Of a DNA stretch of 64,000 nucleotides, positions 16,214 to 25,903 are shown in pieces; positions within the stretch are counted from its first letter, which is position 1; each line of letters opens with the position of its first letter. The notes below the pieces were generated by a model. That model was given only the letters and a program-made list of their open reading frames with translations, was not told the DNA's origin and searched no databases. The DNA comes from Ammoniphilus sp. YIM 78166 (lineage in GTDB: Bacteria > Bacillota > Bacilli > Aneurinibacillales > RAOX-1): assembly GCF_004522215.1 (NCBI RefSeq), contig NZ_SDLR01000002.1, forward strand, positions 992,001 to 1,056,000, given 5' to 3'. Position numbers and translations under genes: made by a program.

Positions 16214-16230
16214 TTGGCACGAAATTTGCA
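16214..16230 (+). promoter_or_regulatory. Sigma-54 (-24/-12) promoter of the M20-brnQ operon
   Basis: TTGGCACGAAATTTGCA is a near-perfect sigma-54 consensus (TGGCACG-N4-TTGCA), with GG at 16216 and GC at 16228. It lies about 107 bases before the M20 start codon. Confidence 0.85.
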
Positions 16231-16336
16231 ATCTAAATTAATATCGATCAATCATGCAATTCTATTACTAACGGTTTAAATATTCCTAGCAATCTATCGG
16301 ATTAGGGATGTATTACAACGTAGAAGGAGAGAAAAG

Positions 16337-17449
16337 ATGGAAAAGAAAAACCTAGAATTAGCGATTCAACTTCGCCATGAGCTTCATGCTCATCCGGAAT
16401 TATCAAACCAGGAAATTTGGACTAAACAGCATTTAATGGATTTCCTTAAAGCTCATACAAAGCTTGAAATTGTTGACAGGGGCCGTTGGTTCTATGCCGT
16501 CTATCGGTCAAAAGTAGGTAGAAGAAATATCGCATTCCGCGCGGATTTTGATGCACTTCCGATGGACGAAATCATAGAACTCCCTTATGGTTCCCAATTC
16601 CCTGGGGTTTCTCATAAATGCGGACACGATGGACATTCAGCAACCCTTTGCGGTTTTGCTCTAGAAATTGATCAGTTCGGTTGTGACAATAATGTCTTTT
16701 TCCTGTTCCAACATGCAGAAGAAACAGGTGATGGGGCTGCTGAATGTGCTGTTTTCATCAAGGAAAACAACATTGATGAAATTTTCGGTTGGCATAATAT
16801 GAGTGGATACAAGCAACATTCCGTTCTTGTCATCGATGGTACAGCACACTGTGCTTCCAAGGGAATGACGATCTATATGGAAGGTGTTCCTTCTCACGCC
16901 AGTGAACCGGAGAAAGGAATCAATCCCTCATTCGTCGTTGCCAAGGTAATCGATGCCATTCCCGGGTTCATTGATCCTGCTATCAATAAAGGACTTGTTC
17001 TCTGTACGGTTGTTCAAGTGGATATTGGTGAGAAGTCATTTGGTATCAATGCCAGCAAGGGTACATTGAGAATGACCATCCGTGCACTTTACGAGGAAGA
17101 GTTGGACAAACTTCAGCGGAATTTGGAAGAGGTTGCGAAATCTGAAGCGTTAAAGGTTGGATTGAAGGTAAGCTTTGGATATCAGGATGAATTTCCGGAA
17201 ACTTCAAACCACAAGGAAAGTACGGACAAAGTTCGGTACGTATGTAAAGAAAAAGGATTTTCCCTGGTTGAGCTGGGGGAAGCATTCCGTGGTTCCGAGG
17301 ATTACGGTTACTACACAAAACTTACAAAGGGTTCTTATTTTTATATTGGAAACGGCGAAACCTATCCGCACCTACACAGTTACGAGTATGACTTCAAAGA
17401 TGATCTGATCGAAACAGCAGTAGAAATGTTCAAAGGTCTAAGTGAGTAA
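16337..17449 (+). CDS. M20-family amidohydrolase, diverged subfamily
   Basis: The 370-residue protein keeps the M20 layout: HELHAHPELSNQE at the N-terminus, FRADFDALPMDE, the metal block C95-G-H97-D-G-H100 in HKCGHDGH, QHAEETGDGA with the catalytic Glu, the lid-domain start EGVPSHASEPEKG and a late GSEDYGYYT motif with HLHS replacing the usual PHHHP. It hydrolyses an amide bond of an N-acyl amino acid or small peptide; the substrate is not deducible. The ATG follows AAGGAGAGAAAAG. It lies 26 bases upstream of brnQ and behind a sigma-54 promoter, so the pair may release and import or exchange branched-chain amino acids. Confidence 0.88.
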   Translation: MEKKNLELAIQLRHELHAHPELSNQEIWTKQHLMDFLKAHTKLEIVDRGRWFYAVYRSKVGRRNIAFRADFDALPMDEIIELPYGSQFPGVSHKCGHDGHSATLCGFALEIDQFGCDNNVFFLFQHAEETGDGAAECAVFIKENNIDEIFGWHNMSGYKQHSVLVIDGTAHCASKGMTIYMEGVPSHASEPEKGINPSFVVAKVIDAIPGFIDPAINKGLVLCTVVQVDIGEKSFGINASKGTLRMTIRALYEEELDKLQRNLEEVAKSEALKVGLKVSFGYQDEFPETSNHKESTDKVRYVCKEKGFSLVELGEAFRGSEDYGYYTKLTKGSYFYIGNGETYPHLHSYEYDFKDDLIETAVEMFKGLSE

Positions 17450-17475
17450 AAATAAATGAAAGGTGCGATAGAAAA

Positions 17476-18774
17476 ATGACCCCAAATTTTCGAGACACTC
17501 TTTTATTAGGGTTTGCTTTATTTGCCATGTTCTTTGGTGCAGGAAACTTAATTTTCCCCCCTGCGATCGGACTTGCATCCGGTACGAACTGGCTTACAGC
17601 CCTCCTTGGTTTTTCTATTACTGGAATTGTACTGCCTTTGATGGGAGTTATCGCGATTTTAAATGCTGAGGGTAGATTTGAGGTCTTAACCAAGCCGATT
17701 AGCCCTTGGTTTTATAAGGTGTTTAACCTAGCAGTTATGGTTGGGATTGGCATGTTCGTCACGATTCCGCGAATGGCTGCTACGACGCATGAGTTGGGTG
17801 TTCAACCTTTATTTCCGCAAATTCCGGCGGTAGTGACCATTCTTGTTTATTTTGCTATGAATTTCTACTTTGCCATGGATAAGACGAATGTTGTGGATAA
17901 AATTGGAAAGGTACTGACGCCGCTTCTTGTTATCATTCTCCTGTTTATCGTAGGCAAGGGAATATTGAATCCAATTGGAGCGCCGAAGGCAACTGAACTT
18001 CCGAATCCGTTTTCACATTCGTTTATAAATGCTTACCAGACTGGGGATGTCATCACCGGAATCCTACTAGCCCCCATTTTTATTGCAGCCATTAGGGGCT
18101 TAGGGTATAAAGGGACTTCAAGTGTAAGGAAAATGACGATCAATGCGACCATCATTGCTGGTTTGGGTTTATTGGTTGTTTACGGTGGGCTACTCTATAT
18201 TGGGGCTACCGCAGTGGGTCAGTTCCCTAAAGATATCGATAATACTGCACTCCTGATCGGTCTTGTTCAGCAATTACTCGGAAATGTTGGAACTACATTA
18301 CTAGCGGTAGCTATCGCTTTGGCCTGTTTAACCTCTTCTATAGGGGTAACTGCTGTTATAGCTGAGTTTCTGTCTGATTTAACCAAACAGAAGCTGAGCT
18401 ACCGTACTTGGGTTATGGTGATCTGTGCAACAGGGATCACGGTTGGTTCGCTGGGGGTTGGCCATATCATCAGTTACGCCATGCCTATTTTCTTGGCAAG
18501 CTACCCGATTGCTATCGTCATTGTCGTTCTTGGTTTATTTTTGAAATACCTACCGAATGAAGGAGCATTTAAAGGCGCAGCCATTTTAACCCTCGTTGTT
18601 AGTTTGGTGGAAACGGTTGGAATCGTGGGGGAAGTGGAGGGATTGAACCAGCTCATTGCATTGTTGCCGTTAAGCGAAAATGGATTTTCCTGGCTCATTC
18701 CGGCCATACTCGGATTTATCCTTGGGGCTTTCATGGACAAATCTAAAGCTGAAGAGTTGCGGGAGGTGTCATAG
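17476..18774 (+). CDS. brnQ: Branched-chain amino acid transporter BrnQ (LIVCS family)
   Basis: The 432-residue carrier has about twelve membrane helices and the LIVCS hallmark at its N-terminus, LLGFALFAMFFGAGNLIFPP, plus the GLGYKGTSSVRKM loop. The family imports leucine, isoleucine and valine with Na+ or H+. It is the second gene of the sigma-54-driven operon with the M20 enzyme at 16337, which implies that its substrate may be an acylated or dipeptide form of such an amino acid, or that it recovers or exchanges the released amino acid. A bidirectional terminator follows. Confidence 0.92.
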   Translation: MTPNFRDTLLLGFALFAMFFGAGNLIFPPAIGLASGTNWLTALLGFSITGIVLPLMGVIAILNAEGRFEVLTKPISPWFYKVFNLAVMVGIGMFVTIPRMAATTHELGVQPLFPQIPAVVTILVYFAMNFYFAMDKTNVVDKIGKVLTPLLVIILLFIVGKGILNPIGAPKATELPNPFSHSFINAYQTGDVITGILLAPIFIAAIRGLGYKGTSSVRKMTINATIIAGLGLLVVYGGLLYIGATAVGQFPKDIDNTALLIGLVQQLLGNVGTTLLAVAIALACLTSSIGVTAVIAEFLSDLTKQKLSYRTWVMVICATGITVGSLGVGHIISYAMPIFLASYPIAIVIVVLGLFLKYLPNEGAFKGAAILTLVVSLVETVGIVGEVEGLNQLIALLPLSENGFSWLIPAILGFILGAFMDKSKAEELREVS

Positions 18775-18884
18775 AACGGATTGATGAGTTCCGTGTGGAA
18801 GAGACCTATATGGCGGCCAGTTGAATGAGGAAACTCAAATTGAGATGACGATTATAGATGGAGAAATACAAAGTGGTATTTAAG

Positions 18885-18933
18885 AAAAAAACAAGCTGTT
18901 CTATTGATTTTTGATAGAATGGCTTGTTTTTTA
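18885..18933. terminator. Bidirectional terminator between brnQ and the PucR-type gene
   Basis: AAAAAACAAGCTGTTCTAT pairs with ATAGAATGGCTTGTTTTTT, so both strands end in T runs. It serves the convergent brnQ operon and the regulator at 18939-20957. Confidence 0.85.
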
Positions 18934-18938
18934 TTCTT

Positions 18939-20957
18939 TTACAAAAACGTCTGTTTTAAATGGTAAGCTAACTGCACTCTTAATAGGGAGGTTCCATCTT
19001 GAAACTGAACCTGCAGCAGCTCTTCAATCTTCTTCAACCGTTTGTACAGTGTATTCACATGGATATGAAGCTCTTCAGCTGCAGGTGCAGCGGATTGGTT
19101 ATGGGAAAGAAAGACTTGCAAGGTTTTTTCCAGCTCATCATGACCGCTCCTCCAAAGTGGCGATAAGGTTTCTTCAATAAAGGATTCAATCTCTGACTGT
19201 TGGCCCATAAACAACCGGTTCATGCCCATTTCCTCGTAGCAAAGCACTTGATGTTGTTTACGGGCGGAAAGAAAACTGAGAACCTTTTGGGCTTCTTCGT
19301 AGCATTTTCTGGCGTGAACGAGCCCCGGGTGGACAGCAGAGATAGCGGTTCTAAGCGAGCAATCGAATCTTTTTTCGTATTCCTGGTGAAGGGCTTGCAA
19401 GTCTTTCAAGGTATAGTGGAAGCTCTCACTGGGTTCAAGTGAAAACAAGGCAATCGCCCTGTTATTAAAGCCGTAAATGAGTTTCGGTTGATGCGTCAGG
19501 TTGCTTTTTATTCGATAAATTAAGCGGTGAATATCAAGATCCAGGCGATACGGATCATAGGCGTTCAGATTTTCGATGATCACCAGGAAAATGGAAGAAT
19601 GCGGCGAGAGTTTCAGGTCGATCGATCGGTTGGCGAGAAATTCGCTGTTTTCGTTTTGCAGCAGCTCGTTAAAAAGTTCGTGGGTCTTTCGGTTATACTT
19701 CTCCAGCAAAGAGAGGGTCTTCATAAATTCCAAGGCGAGGATGGAGGCCCCTTGTTCAATGATCACCTCGTCTAAAAGGGGGAGCTGCCCCTGAACAGGC
19801 GTAACGATACACCCTAATATTTCATGCCCGGAACTGATCGGAAAGAAGCGGAGCCATTGATGGTCCTCACCATAATCAAAGGAATTGTTCTTATGACGTT
19901 GGGCCAGACGGCGAACGTTCTCGCAAGGCATGGGAGACTCCCGGGTAGCTTCCATATTAATAAAGTCATAGAAGTAGAGGGGTCTTTGCAGCATCTGTCT
20001 TAATTCCCGGATAATTCCGCCGATCCCTTTATTATGGAGGGAAAGCTTGGTGAGTTCCTTGTGAATTTGATTTCTCTTTTCAAGGAGCTCATTCTTCAAG
20101 CGAAGCTGTTCACTAAATTTTGAAGCATTTTCGAAATGGGTCTCTGCTTTATGATAGAGATTAGCGTTCTGGATGGCGATAGCCGTGTGGGCGGCGAACC
20201 CCTCCATGAGCTGAACATCCCAAGGAGTAAGAAGGCCTTGCTTGTAAAATTGGTGAACCGCCAATACGCCGATTCGTTTCTCACCAATGGAAACAGGGAC
20301 GCAGATCATCGCTTTCGGATGAATTGTATCGGCAGATTCTAGCGTAATCCGGTAGTTCTCAGGGTGTGTGGTAGCCATGCCCTCATAAATTTCTTCTTGA
20401 GAATTATACAAGAGAGAGGTTCCTTCAAGGAATACGCGGCCGGTAATTCCCTCACCTGGTGCAGCCTGAAATTCGAAGAATCTTGGGCTAAAGCCAACGA
20501 CCGCTTGTGGAATCAGACGCTGGTGCTCCTCCTCAAATAGTAGCAAGTATCCTGCATCGACATTCGCTAGAACTAACAGCGCGTGGTCGATGATGTTTCT
20601 TAGGATTTGTTCCCTATCTAGCGTTGAGGTGATCGATGTTGTGATTTCCATCATTCGCTTCAGATCGGTTTCCCTCGAGTTCAACCGGTGCTCGGTAACG
20701 ATAGCTTGAAACAAAAAAGAAAGCTCATCATACTCATCCCTCGTGAATTCAACCTGTTCTAGCATCAGGTCAAACGTCACCTTGTCCTCCTCCAGGTAGT
20801 GGAAAACTGTGGAGTTCCATCCACCCTGTACCAAAGGGCGTTCATGTGAAAATAGGAGTAGCGTCGGTTCCTTTTCTTTAATTCGGTGCAGCCAAATTTG
20901 GTAGGGGATATCTATGAACTTTTTAGATAGATAGTTTGAAATAAAAGCGAGGTTCAT
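18939..20957 (-). CDS. GAF-PucR/CdaR-type transcriptional regulator 1
   Basis: The 672-residue protein is the first of three paralogues in the window. Order of parts: an N-terminal ~100-residue domain with the shared core DIPYQIWLHR, a GAF domain (about 110-270, with GEGITGRVFLEG and GEKRIGVLAVHQFYKQG), a charged coiled coil (about 275-310), a linker domain, a CdaR GGDEF-like domain ending in the CYEEMGMNRLF block, and a PucR-type helix-turn-helix at the C-terminus (NQSAAPAAEELHIHVNTLYK). An upstream GTG is in frame, but the ATG at 20957 has AAGGTGA at the right distance and aligns with the paralogues' starts. It is divergent from the penicillin acylase gene and shares its -35 element, so that gene is the likely target, with a small ligand read by GAF. 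Confidence 0.88.
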   Translation of the reverse strand: MNLAFISNYLSKKFIDIPYQIWLHRIKEKEPTLLLFSHERPLVQGGWNSTVFHYLEEDKVTFDLMLEQVEFTRDEYDELSFLFQAIVTEHRLNSRETDLKRMMEITTSITSTLDREQILRNIIDHALLVLANVDAGYLLLFEEEHQRLIPQAVVGFSPRFFEFQAAPGEGITGRVFLEGTSLLYNSQEEIYEGMATTHPENYRITLESADTIHPKAMICVPVSIGEKRIGVLAVHQFYKQGLLTPWDVQLMEGFAAHTAIAIQNANLYHKAETHFENASKFSEQLRLKNELLEKRNQIHKELTKLSLHNKGIGGIIRELRQMLQRPLYFYDFINMEATRESPMPCENVRRLAQRHKNNSFDYGEDHQWLRFFPISSGHEILGCIVTPVQGQLPLLDEVIIEQGASILALEFMKTLSLLEKYNRKTHELFNELLQNENSEFLANRSIDLKLSPHSSIFLVIIENLNAYDPYRLDLDIHRLIYRIKSNLTHQPKLIYGFNNRAIALFSLEPSESFHYTLKDLQALHQEYEKRFDCSLRTAISAVHPGLVHARKCYEEAQKVLSFLSARKQHQVLCYEEMGMNRLFMGQQSEIESFIEETLSPLWRSGHDELEKTLQVFLSHNQSAAPAAEELHIHVNTLYKRLKKIEELLQVQFQDGTSLLRVQLAYHLKQTFL

Positions 20958-20998
20958 CCTTGTTATCACCTTAGAGGTTGTATTTTTACACTTTTTTC

Positions 20999-21049
20999 AT
21001 TATAAAGTGTGGATCCCTACATTGCAATATAAATTCTGAAAATTATAAT
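20999..21049. promoter_or_regulatory. Back-to-back promoters sharing one -35 element
   Basis: TTGCAA at 21022-21027 is its own reverse complement. Rightward it pairs with TATAAT at 21044-21049 (16-base spacer) for the penicillin acylase gene. Leftward it pairs with TATAAT at 21004-20999 (17-base spacer) for the regulator gene. The two polymerases could not occupy both at once. Confidence 0.55.
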
Positions 21050-21092
21050 TAGGTTTAATTCAATAAATCTTTTACATAATGGAGGGCTATGA

Positions 21093-23576
21093 ATGAGAAC
21101 GTGGGGAAAAATGAGTCGAGCATCTTTGAGTCTAGCATTAGCATTGAGCTTAACGACAGGCGTGGTGCCTAGCTTTGCCGCTGAAAAGCATGTAAGCGCT
21201 TCTCAATCGAATAAGGTGAAAGTGGGTCAAGGAACCGTCAAGGTCATTCGAGATTCCTTTGGCGTGCCGCATATCTACGCCCAGAATCTGGACGATCTAT
21301 ATAAAGCTTACGGCTATATGATGGCCAAGGACCGCTTATTTCAATTAGAGATGTTCAAGCGTGGAAACGAAGGAACGTCAGCCGAGATTTTTGGGGAGAA
21401 GTACTTGAAGCGAGATGAGACCATACGTCGTGATGGGTACTCTGATGGAGAAATCAAAAAGATGATCAAGAAGATGAATCCGTTCTCCCAAAAAGTGGCC
21501 CAACAGTTCGCGGAAGGGATTTCCTTGTATGTCGAGGAAGCCTTGAAGGACCCCGATAAGCTATTATCTAAGGAATTTCATGACTATCAATTGAAGCCAA
21601 AGAAATGGTCGGATGTGGATATTATTCGACTGTGGATGTCGTCGATGACGGTGTTTATGGACCAGGAGCAAGAGGTGAAGAACGCGGCGATTTTGGCCAG
21701 CTTAGAAAAGCAGCACGGCAAGGAAAAGGCTAAAAAAATGTTTGAAGATATCTTCTACAGGGACCCATTGGCAGTGACCACGATCGAATGGGATGAGTTT
21801 ACTTACGGTGAAAAGAAGAAGGACCAGAAAATAAGTCAGGCGGATCCACGGGTACTTACCGCTTCCGCGGCTCTAAGCAAAGATAGAGAAGACTTTATCA
21901 AAGCCTCTGAAGAGTTGTCTCTTCCGCTGAAGGTAGGCAGCAATGCGCTGATAGTCAGTCCTAAAAAGTCCAAAAGCGGAAATTCGCTCCTAATGAGTGG
22001 TCCTCAGGTGGGCTTAACCGCGCCTGGATTTATGTATGAAGTGGGATTGCATTCTCCTGATTTTAACATGCAAGGATCTAGTTTTATCGGATATCCGTTT
22101 ATTATGTTTGGCAGTAACGACCGCTTTGCCCAAACCGCGACCGCTGGTTTTGCCGATATGGTGGATATCTATCAGGAAGAACTGAATCCTACCAACACTT
22201 ATCAGTACAAGTTCCAAGGGAAATGGGTAGAGATGGAGAAGAAAACACAGACCATTAAGGTGAAGAATACCGAGACGGGCAAGGTGGAGGAGACACAGAA
22301 GGACTTCTATTATACCGTTCACGGTCCAGTCGTTTTTCTTGATGAACAGAACCATTTAGCCTACACGAAAAGATGGGTCTTCCGCGGTCAGGAAGCACAG
22401 GGCTGGGAAGCCTATCTCAAAACGAACCACGCCAAGGATCTGAACGAGTGGATGGAGGCTGCACGCCACTTTAGAATGTCCTTGAACTGGTTCTATGCGG
22501 ACAAAGATGGAAACACGGCCTACCACCATGTGGGACAGCAGCCGGTGCGAGACGACCGAGTCGATTGGAGACTTCCAACCCCGGGAACCGGCGAATATGA
22601 GTGGAAGGGCTGGACGGATACAAAGGACAATCCGCATATCATCAACCCAAAGTCTGGTTATATTGCCAATTGGAACAACAAGCCGTCCGCAGGCTGGGAC
22701 AACAATGAAAATACTTTTTCTTGGGCAGCGGATAACCGCGTTCAGCAATTTAAACGGGGTGTGGAGTCTCTCGATAAACTAGATCTTCAGGATATTAATA
22801 ATATCAATTATCATGCGAGCTTTATCAACTTAAGAACGACGAACTTCAAGCCTTTCCTCGTTGAGGCTCTTGAGAAGCATGTGAACAAAGATGTACGATA
22901 CCCCGACGTATTAGAGCTACTTAAGGAATGGAACAATTTAGCAGAAGACAAGGATAAGGATAAATTTTATGACTCTCCTGCCGTCACTCTTTTTGAAGCT
23001 TGGTGGCCTGCCTTAGTAGAAAATGTGATCAAAGACGATCTTGGAGAGGACTACAACACGCTAAAAGGAATCATTGATCACCGTTACGGAACGGGCTTAT
23101 TACTCCGTATCCTGGAAGGAGACAAAGCCTCTTCTCCAACCCAATATGACTGGATGACAGAAGATCGCGATGAGCAGATTCTTAGCAGCTTGAAGCAGGC
23201 CCTGGATCAGCTGACGAAACAATACGGAGCAGACATGATGAAGTGGATAAAGCCGATTCAAACCGTGACCTTTGGGGGGCAATCCTTAATTGGAGTTCCG
23301 CACGGATTGGGCTCAGGTAAACCGATCATTCAGATGAATCGCGGAAGCGAAAATCATTTTGTTGAGCTAACCAAGCAAGGACAAGTCGGATTTAACTTAA
23401 CCCCTCCGGGCCAGATTGGATTTGTAGAAAAGGATGGAACGGTAAGAGACCATTATGAAGATCAAATTGAGATGTATGAGAATTTCGAGTATAAGCCGAT
23501 CTTGTTCGCGGAAGAAGATGTGATAATGAATGGGGTTTCTACGGAAGTGATTGATTTTGGGAAGAAGAAGGAATAG
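21093..23576 (+). CDS. Secreted penicillin G acylase-family Ntn hydrolase
   Basis: The 827-residue precursor begins with a Sec signal peptide (basic start, hydrophobic core [15 protein letters not shown], cleavage near SFA-AEK). The alpha part starts with [16 protein letters not shown]. The probable autoprocessing site and catalytic nucleophile is the serine at about residue 283, in [14 protein letters not shown], as in the SN start of mature penicillin G acylase beta chains. The downstream [20 protein letters not shown] segment and a late [10 protein letters not shown] motif match the family, and the length equals Bacillus-type enzymes (about 800). These enzymes hydrolyse phenylacetyl and other aryl or acyl amides and acyl-homoserine lactones outside the cell. 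It is monocistronic, with ribosome site GGAGGGC, and divergent from the PucR-type regulator 1. Confidence 0.92.
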   Translation: MRTWGKMSRASLSLALALSLTTGVVPSFAAEKHVSASQSNKVKVGQGTVKVIRDSFGVPHIYAQNLDDLYKAYGYMMAKDRLFQLEMFKRGNEGTSAEIFGEKYLKRDETIRRDGYSDGEIKKMIKKMNPFSQKVAQQFAEGISLYVEEALKDPDKLLSKEFHDYQLKPKKWSDVDIIRLWMSSMTVFMDQEQEVKNAAILASLEKQHGKEKAKKMFEDIFYRDPLAVTTIEWDEFTYGEKKKDQKISQADPRVLTASAALSKDREDFIKASEELSLPLKVGSNALIVSPKKSKSGNSLLMSGPQVGLTAPGFMYEVGLHSPDFNMQGSSFIGYPFIMFGSNDRFAQTATAGFADMVDIYQEELNPTNTYQYKFQGKWVEMEKKTQTIKVKNTETGKVEETQKDFYYTVHGPVVFLDEQNHLAYTKRWVFRGQEAQGWEAYLKTNHAKDLNEWMEAARHFRMSLNWFYADKDGNTAYHHVGQQPVRDDRVDWRLPTPGTGEYEWKGWTDTKDNPHIINPKSGYIANWNNKPSAGWDNNENTFSWAADNRVQQFKRGVESLDKLDLQDINNINYHASFINLRTTNFKPFLVEALEKHVNKDVRYPDVLELLKEWNNLAEDKDKDKFYDSPAVTLFEAWWPALVENVIKDDLGEDYNTLKGIIDHRYGTGLLLRILEGDKASSPTQYDWMTEDRDEQILSSLKQALDQLTKQYGADMMKWIKPIQTVTFGGQSLIGVPHGLGSGKPIIQMNRGSENHFVELTKQGQVGFNLTPPGQIGFVEKDGTVRDHYEDQIEMYENFEYKPILFAEEDVIMNGVSTEVIDFGKKKE

Positions 23577-23618
23577 ATAGGATGGCTTCCCATCTAGGGA
23601 GGAAAGATTCGTGTTATG

Positions 23619-23658
23619 AAAAACACAGTTTTCCACACGTTGGAATCCTGTGTTTTTT
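23619..23658 (+). terminator. Terminator of the penicillin acylase gene
   Basis: AAAAACACAG pairs with CTGTGTTTTT, with an inner TTCCA/TGGAA extension, followed by T6. Confidence 0.85.
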
Positions 23659-23716
23659 ATTGTTCAATTTCTTCCGTAGGAACCGGCTTAGAAAATACTT
23701 TCCATAATGTAGAGCT

Positions 23717-23756
23717 CATTATAAAAATAAAGCGCTTAATGTAGACACATTAAGCT
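23717..23756 (-). terminator. Terminator of the DUF6282 gene
   Basis: On the minus strand GCTTAATGT-GTCT-ACATTAAGC is a perfect hairpin followed by GCTTTATTTTTAT, 20 bases past the stop codon of the DUF6282 gene. Confidence 0.65.
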
Positions 23757-23775
23757 AAGGATTCAAATCCAAAGA

Positions 23776-24666
23776 TTATTCTTTTACTAATGCTGTTGTA
23801 TTTTCAACTGTCATTCTTCTGATTTCTTCCTTTGTAAATCCATTATTAAACAAATTAGTTACAAAGGTAATCATTCCTTCATCTGGATAAGGGTTATTCG
23901 TTTGTCCTAGATCACTGGATAAAATACAATGATCAGGACCCACATACCGAATGGTTTCATATAGCCCGTCCCAATCAATTCCATAATGTGGATTAATGAC
24001 CCCAAAACATTGTTCCATGATGGCTCCTAGTTCAGTCAGTTCTTTCTGTTCTTCCTTTGATAAGTTCACAGAAGAGAAGGTAGGATGGGTAATAACCACT
24101 TTTTTTAAATTCATATCACGAGAAGCACGGACTACCGCATAAATTTCTTGTTTTCCTAAATGACCAGTGGCAAGGATCATATTATTTTGAGCAATCAAAT
24201 CTAAAACTTCTAGTGTGTTTTTGGTTATATCCCCGTTCTCGAGCACGCTGATCCCCTCTTGAGTTTTACCTTGTTGAGCTAATTCCAATTGAACCTTTGC
24301 CCAAGGAGGCAACTCGCTGTATACATTCTGTATTAGTAAAAAGTCAAGCTCATTCTTAGCATCAAAGGTTGGCATCCAAACTATTTTCGCTCCATCGCGG
24401 GCGGCCATATTAACTGCAATCGGATTAATTCCGCCAACGGGGTAGTTCAAGGCAATGGCACCGATTGGTTCAACATCTGGATATAACTTTTTAACTAATC
24501 TAGCCCGTTCAGCTGTACAAAAATAATGAGATTTTATCCCGAATCCCTTCATGCCTAAGTTTTTTACTCGTTCTGCCATTTCAAAGTCATCAAGTTTTCT
24601 TTCATTAACATCCGGTCCGGTATGCACATGAAGATCATAAGCCCCTTCAAGTAATTCACGATACAT
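23776..24666 (-). CDS. DUF6282-family metal-dependent hydrolase-like protein
   Basis: The 296-residue protein resembles amidohydrolase/PHP-type TIM-barrel enzymes of the DUF6282 family: an N-terminal YDLHVHTGPD motif supplies HxH metal ligands, KSHYFCTAERA gives a lysine and histidine, ILATGHLGKQEI and VITHPTFSS add later histidines, and ILSSDLGQ supplies the final aspartate. A GTG 12 bases upstream would leave no space after the AAGGGAG site, so I chose the ATG at 24666. It is divergent from the GntR gene at 24984, with an AT-rich palindrome over its promoter like those in front of the GntR2 and cupin genes, so it probably belongs to the same regulon as the cupin-aldolase-TRAP operon. Its reaction is unknown. 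Confidence 0.75.
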   Translation of the reverse strand: MYRELLEGAYDLHVHTGPDVNERKLDDFEMAERVKNLGMKGFGIKSHYFCTAERARLVKKLYPDVEPIGAIALNYPVGGINPIAVNMAARDGAKIVWMPTFDAKNELDFLLIQNVYSELPPWAKVQLELAQQGKTQEGISVLENGDITKNTLEVLDLIAQNNMILATGHLGKQEIYAVVRASRDMNLKKVVITHPTFSSVNLSKEEQKELTELGAIMEQCFGVINPHYGIDWDGLYETIRYVGPDHCILSSDLGQTNNPYPDEGMITFVTNLFNNGFTKEEIRRMTVENTTALVKE

Positions 24667-24729
24667 AAATTCATCCACTCCCTTGTTCAGTAGTCATTAA
24701 GTAAACGAAAATTAGATATAATACAATTA

Positions 24730-24787
24730 CAAATCATATATAATATTTATCTAAATATATATTATTTGAATAGAACTACTATTTCAA
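24730..24787 (-). promoter_or_regulatory. Promoter and AT-rich palindrome of the DUF6282 gene
   Basis: On the minus strand TTGAAA (24787-24782) and TAATAT (24764-24759) are 17 bases apart. An imperfect palindrome, CAAATCATATATAATATTT (24730-24748) with AAATATATATTATTTG (24753-24768), covers the -10 and start site. Confidence 0.5.
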
Positions 24788-24869
24788 GTACTATTTATTA
24801 ATATATTGTCTATAGCTATTATGTAGGAAGATAATTTATGAACTAGGATCCTGAAATACCTTATTATAC

Positions 24870-24927
24870 TTGACTTGAACACTTGTACAAAATAATATAT
24901 AACAATACTTGCTATGATATATATTTT
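24870..24927 (+). promoter_or_regulatory. Promoter and AT-rich repeat of the first GntR gene
   Basis: TTGACT (24870-24875) and TAATAT (24893-24898) have a 17-base spacer. AAAATAATATAT and ATATATATTTT arms flank the start site, similar to but less perfect than the palindromes at 25795 and 26662. Confidence 0.45.
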
Positions 24928-24983
24928 GATTATTTTTGTTAGGAAAAAGGCTACGGGTTTTATATTAGATAAGGGAGCTTGAT

Positions 24984-25661
24984 ATGGTTATGGACCATCC
25001 TGGAGGAAATACCAAGTCTGACATAGTGTATGAATACTTAAAGGAAAAAATATTAAGGTCTGAATACAAACCCGGGGATCGTATTGTCATTCGTGAAATT
25101 TCCAGACAACTGGGTGTAAGTGACATTCCCGTTCGAGAAGCAATAAAGAAATTAACATCGGATGGATTGATCGAGACAAAATCCCATAGTGGTTCCCGAG
25201 TCGCGGCATTAAACATTAATAATTTGGAAGAAATTTTTCTTATTCGTGTAGAACTTGAAACCCTTGCAGCTCGTCTAGCAGCCAAATCAGCGACAATAGA
25301 AGAGATTGCCCAGTTGGATAGCTTGGTGCAAAAAATGGATGAGAGTATTCAAGAAAAGGATATTTGTGAATTTACAAGGTGCAACCGGGAATTTCACCGT
25401 CTGCTATATCAAGCAAGCCATGCTCCGGTTCTGAGTGAAATGATTGAAAATTTATATATGAGAAGCGAAAACTCAAAAATGATATTTACATACGACCCAG
25501 AACGTTTACGTGTCTCTAATGAGGAACATAAAGAGATCGTTGCAGCTCTTCGTATCAAAGACGAAAACAGGGCCTCAGAACTTATCCGGATTCAAAAGGA
25601 AAATGGGTTCAAAGTGGTTTTGAACGCCTTAAGGATATCAAGATCTTTTCTTGGAGGGTAA
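24984..25661 (+). CDS. GntR-family (FadR/FCD) transcriptional regulator 1
   Basis: The 225-residue protein has an N-terminal GntR winged helix (residues 12-75, containing RIVIREISRQLGVSDIPVREAIKKL) and a C-terminal all-helical FCD effector domain (about 85-220) with the metal/ligand residues of REFHRLLYQASH and EEHKEIVAAL. These regulators usually repress catabolic genes for small organic acids. The ATG follows AAGGGAGCTTGAT. It is followed after 240 bases by a close paralogue that is about two thirds identical along its whole length. Both are near four AT-rich palindromes at surrounding promoters. Confidence 0.92.
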   Translation: MVMDHPGGNTKSDIVYEYLKEKILRSEYKPGDRIVIREISRQLGVSDIPVREAIKKLTSDGLIETKSHSGSRVAALNINNLEEIFLIRVELETLAARLAAKSATIEEIAQLDSLVQKMDESIQEKDICEFTRCNREFHRLLYQASHAPVLSEMIENLYMRSENSKMIFTYDPERLRVSNEEHKEIVAALRIKDENRASELIRIQKENGFKVVLNALRISRSFLGG

Positions 25662-25715
25662 GTTTATTGATTAACATTTCCATCTATAACAATAAAATTT
25701 CTTTTGTCTAATATC

Positions 25716-25752
25716 GGCTACTCTTTCTATGTGAAAGGGTAGCCTATTGTTA
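25716..25752 (+). terminator. Terminator between the two GntR genes
   Basis: GGCTACTCTTTC and GAAAGGGTAGCC (one G-U pair) enclose a 5-base loop, followed by TATTGTTATTT. Confidence 0.65.
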
Positions 25753-25779
25753 TTTATGGGGAATATAAAAAGCCATAGA

Positions 25780-25833
25780 TTGACATCTATCAAATAAAAG
25801 ATATATAATCCTTTAAAAATTATATATCTTTTA
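25780..25833 (+). promoter_or_regulatory. Promoter and palindromic operator of the second GntR gene
   Basis: TTGACA (25780-25785) and TATAAT (25804-25809) have an 18-base spacer. A perfect 15-bp inverted repeat, TAAAAGATATATAAT and ATTATATATCTTTTA with a 9-base centre (25795-25833), overlaps the -10 box, the layout of an autorepressor. Confidence 0.65.
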
Positions 25834-25903
25834 TTTTTGTATATATATTATAATGACATCTTTTCTTTTTCGAACATTTATTAATATGGGAGGGAATAGG
25901 GGT

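Noticed and set aside
21186..21202. cre-like ATGTAAGCGCTTCTC near the start of the penicillin acylase gene
   Set aside because: It lies within the signal-peptide coding region and matches less well than the intergenic sites; coding constraint can explain it.
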